NCBI GenBank assembly: GCA_003694975.1
Contig: RFJH01000352.1
Location: 1 to 7,763 of the forward strand
Direction of reading: 5' to 3'
Origin: Anaerolineae bacterium
Lineage (GTDB): Bacteria > Chloroflexota > Anaerolineae > Anaerolineales > Villigracilaceae
DNA length: 7,763 nt
Position 1 is the first letter of the stretch. Each line of letters opens with the position of its first letter. Under the pieces are notes generated by a model. It saw nothing but the letters and a program-made list of their open reading frames with translations, was not told where the DNA came from and did not search any database. Made by a program: the position numbers and the translations under genes. This document shows positions 6,239 through 7,763 of the stretch, one piece after another.

Positions 6239-6793
6239 CTAGGTTTGTAGTCTGCGTCGGGCTAATAGCCAGAAAGCGCCTGCGGCTATCAGGATATCGC
6301 CCAGGCTGATAACGGATCGATAAGGAAACCACTCTGGGAGCAGGTAACGATCGGAGAGCCAGGCGAGGCGGGTTTCTTCGGCGGTCAGCAGGATGTCTTT
6401 GCTGTATCCCAGACGAGATCCGGTCTCCGGCAAGGGAGAGGAGATCAGGCGGGCCGCCGTCTGTGGGCTGATAGGCATGAAGCCGCCATTGGCGATGATT
6501 GCCAACAGGTTGCCCACCAGGCCTGCAATGATGAGGCTCATGCCGCTCACATGGCGGTTGAGCCACGCGAAGCCCAGGAGCAGAATTTGGGAGGTGATCA
6601 GGCCGGCAGAAGCCCACGCGTCGGGGAGGACTGCGCGAGTAGTCGGAAAATAGAAGGCAACCAGTTGCGGCACGAAGGCGAGAATAGCCAGCCAGGGCGC
6701 GCGTAATTCAGGAGGGCGGTAAGGCTCTTTTCTTAGAAGCGCGCCGGCGATTCCCGCGACCAGCCCTGCCAGGACGGCCAGCAGGAGGATCAC
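6239..6793 (-). CDS. DUF5317-family multi-span membrane protein
   Basis: This 184-residue integral membrane protein has hydrophobic segments at about 1-20, 33-50, 59-77, 84-102 and 161-178. A longer polar loop (about 105-158) holds the family-like motifs GFMPISP (104-110), SKDIL (131-135), LSDRYLLPEWFPY (146-158) and SLGD (163-166). These match my knowledge of DUF5317 proteins, whose function is unknown and which are frequent in Chloroflexota and Gram-positive bacteria. The start is a GTG, only three bases after the TAA of the small membrane peptide upstream. This tight spacing, with no strong ribosome-binding site of its own, suggests translational coupling. The stop lies 16 bases before the next gene. 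A channel, transporter or scaffold role is conceivable but cannot be read from the sequence. Confidence 0.85.
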   Translation of the reverse strand: MILLLAVLAGLVAGIAGALLRKEPYRPPELRAPWLAILAFVPQLVAFYFPTTRAVLPDAWASAGLITSQILLLGFAWLNRHVSGMSLIIAGLVGNLLAIIANGGFMPISPQTAARLISSPLPETGSRLGYSKDILLTAEETRLAWLSDRYLLPEWFPYRSVISLGDILIAAGAFWLLARRRLQT

Positions 6794-6796
6794 CGT

Positions 6797-6940
6797 TTAC
6801 CGGCCAATACCGCCATCGCTTACCGGCGCGCCCGCGCCGATCACCAGAGCGATCAGGGCCAGAAGGGCAAAGAAGAACTGAATGTGCTGACGACTGATTT
6901 TCTGGGAGAGCAGAACGAAGCGAGAAAGCGTGTTCTTCAT
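6797..6940 (-). CDS. 47-residue single-span membrane peptide
   Basis: The gene encodes a short basic amphipathic N-terminus (MKNTLSRFVLLSQKISRQHI), then one hydrophobic span at about 21-37 (FFFALLALIALVIGAGA). A short tail rich in glycine with an Asp (APVSDGGIGR) follows. I know no function. The ATG at 6940 has a GAGG ribosome-binding site seven bases upstream, and the TAA lies three bases before the DUF5317 start, both strong arguments that it is a real gene. It may be a small partner of the DUF5317 protein or an exported peptide. The hydrophobic stretch could be a signal sequence, but a tail of only about ten residues would remain. It is the first gene of the three-gene unit. Confidence 0.75.
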   Translation of the reverse strand: MKNTLSRFVLLSQKISRQHIQFFFALLALIALVIGAGAPVSDGGIGR

Positions 6941-6972
6941 GGCGTTACCTCATACTCTTCGTGAAATTCTTG

Positions 6973-7001
6973 TCTTTAGGGTACACCTCCCCAGGCTGCA
7001 A
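6973..7001 (-). promoter_or_regulatory. Candidate activator-dependent promoter of the three-gene operon
   Basis: On the minus strand, TTGCAG (7001-6996) and TAAAGA (6978-6973) are separated by 17 bases. Each matches consensus at only three of six positions, as expected for a promoter that needs an activator. Transcription would start near 6966, leaving a leader of about 25 bases before the ATG at 6940. The -35 lies inside the second 12-bp direct repeat. Confidence 0.35.
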
Positions 7002-7015
7002 AACAGGCTGCAAAA
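6992..7015. repeat. Two tandem perfect 12-bp direct repeats (possible activator boxes)
   Basis: CAGGCTGCAAAA occurs twice in tandem, at 6992-7003 and 7004-7015; on the minus strand it reads TTTTGCAGCCTG twice. The copies lie between the terminator of the BTAD regulator and the start of the small-peptide operon, overlapping the candidate -35. SARP-family activators bind short tandem direct repeats of about one helical turn at this position, so this is a plausible operator. The link to the adjacent regulator is inference. Confidence 0.55.
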
Positions 7016-7019
7016 AGGC

Positions 7020-7046
7020 AAAAAAATCAGCCCTTTTCAGGGCTGA
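7020..7046 (-). terminator. Intrinsic terminator of the BTAD regulator gene
   Basis: The arms TCAGCCCT (7027-7034) and AGGGCTGA (7039-7046) make a perfect eight-pair stem with a four-base loop. Reading on the minus strand, seven T residues follow (7026-7020). It lies 72 bases after the TGA at 7119. Confidence 0.9.
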
Positions 7047-7118
7047 CCGACCGTGGTACGTTTTGCTTTGATGGTGTCTGGGGCGTTGTGATGGCGTGGA
7101 GGGCCTGCGCGGCGAGAA

Positions 7119-7763
7119 TCAGGCGGTCAGTCGGCGGTACAGGCGCTCGGTTTCCGGAGACGGGGATACGTCCAGTTCGGTTCGCAGGGTGTCTTTGCAG
7201 GTGCGGTATTGGCGTACGATGGCCGGGCGGTCCCCCTGGCGGGCGTAGGCGCGCATGAGCAGGCGATGGGCTTCTTCCAGGCAAGAGTCCCACTCCAGGG
7301 CGCGTTGGGCCAGGGTGATGGCCTCACCCGTCTGCCCGGATTGCAGGTACAGTTCGGCCAGGGCGAGCAAGGCGGAGAGGTAGGCCCGATTCAGGCGTTC
7401 CCGCTCTGGCCAGGCCCATGTCGCATCAATATCTTGCAGGTATGGCCCTTCCACCAGGGCGATGGCTTTCCGATAAGCCTGAATTTTTTCCGCAGTCTCG
7501 TCCGCGCTGTGAGCCTGTTTGATGTAGGCATCGAAGGCTTCCACGTCGTATTCGTAGTCCAGGTCGCGGTTGAAGCGATAGTGTTCGTCCTCGAAGAGGA
7601 TCACTTTCTGCCCTACGGCGCGGCGCAGGCGGTACAGGTCATTTTTGAAACGCAGTTTCTGGCGTTCCGGCTCTTCGATCTCCGGCCAGAGGACGAGGCA
7701 TACCTGTTCACGCGTCAACGGTTGAGAGGACTGGAGGAAGAAAAAGAAAAGATCGCGCACGGA
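7119..7763 (-). CDS. BTAD (SARP-like) transcriptional activator, C-terminal part
   Basis: The frame is open to the window edge, so the N-terminus is missing; 214 residues are seen. The first visible part is a winged-helix DNA-binding domain of the OmpR/SARP type: LTREQVCLVLWPE, then LRFKNDLYRLRRAVGQ as recognition helix region, then a wing (ILFEDEHYRFNRD). The bacterial transcriptional activator domain follows, a helical TPR-like bundle from about DVEAFDAYI to the end, containing LALAELYLQSGQTGEAITLAQRALEWD and the closing ELDVSPSPETERLYRRL. The BTAD ends the protein. In Chloroflexota this module often sits at the C-terminus of large STAND-type ATPase regulators with TPR repeats, so the missing part may be long. 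It lies directly upstream of, and in the same direction as, the operon beginning at 6940, with a strong terminator between. Confidence 0.88.
   Translation of the reverse strand, partial: SVRDLFFFFLQSSQPLTREQVCLVLWPEIEEPERQKLRFKNDLYRLRRAVGQKVILFEDEHYRFNRDLDYEYDVEAFDAYIKQAHSADETAEKIQAYRKAIALVEGPYLQDIDATWAWPERERLNRAYLSALLALAELYLQSGQTGEAITLAQRALEWDSCLEEAHRLLMRAYARQGDRPAIVRQYRTCKDTLRTELDVSPSPETERLYRRLTA

Noticed and set aside
7027..7293. 88-codon minus-strand frame overlapping the end of the BTAD gene
   Set aside because: It is Pro/Arg-rich, out of frame with the clear BTAD protein, and ends inside the terminator stem.

Overview
The window reads like chromosomal DNA of a Chloroflexota bacterium, probably Anaerolineae-like. 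This is an inference from gene content: a moderately GC-rich sequence, a ClpC-type unfoldase with a Chloroflexota-style middle domain, a DUF5317 membrane protein, a small NHLP/Os1348-like protein, and a BTAD (SARP-like) activator domain at the very C-terminus of its protein. No rRNA, tRNA, insertion sequence or CRISPR array was seen.

Left part (1-1211). Positions 1-260 hold no credible gene but are packed with short GC-rich hairpins, several followed by CCTAC, that look like a mosaic interspersed repeat. A small minus-strand protein of unknown function (274-633) follows. It is divergent from a MazG-type nucleotide pyrophosphohydrolase (882-1211). Their roughly 250-base shared upstream region carries promoter-like elements and a dyad over a perfect TTGACA.

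Centre (1212-5719). clpC (1328-3817) has its own promoter with an extended -10 box and a 9-bp stem-loop at the predicted 5' end of its mRNA. A strong hairpin (3842-3875) separates it from a convergent minus-strand signalling protein (3908-5719) with PAS-PAS-GAF-HD-GYP layout, a likely cyclic-di-GMP phosphodiesterase.

Right part (5720-7763), all on the minus strand. The C-terminal part of a large BTAD-type regulator runs in from the right edge and ends at a textbook terminator (7020-7046). Immediately downstream, two perfect tandem copies of a 12-bp sequence sit over the -35 region of a weak candidate promoter. They precede a compact three-gene unit: a 47-residue single-span membrane peptide, a DUF5317 multi-span membrane protein, and an 89-residue NHLP/Os1348-like leader-type protein. 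The unit ends at a strong terminator (5831-5871). The arrangement suggests, but does not prove, that the BTAD protein or a relative activates this membrane/leader-like operon. That operon is the part of the window most likely to hold an undescribed system.
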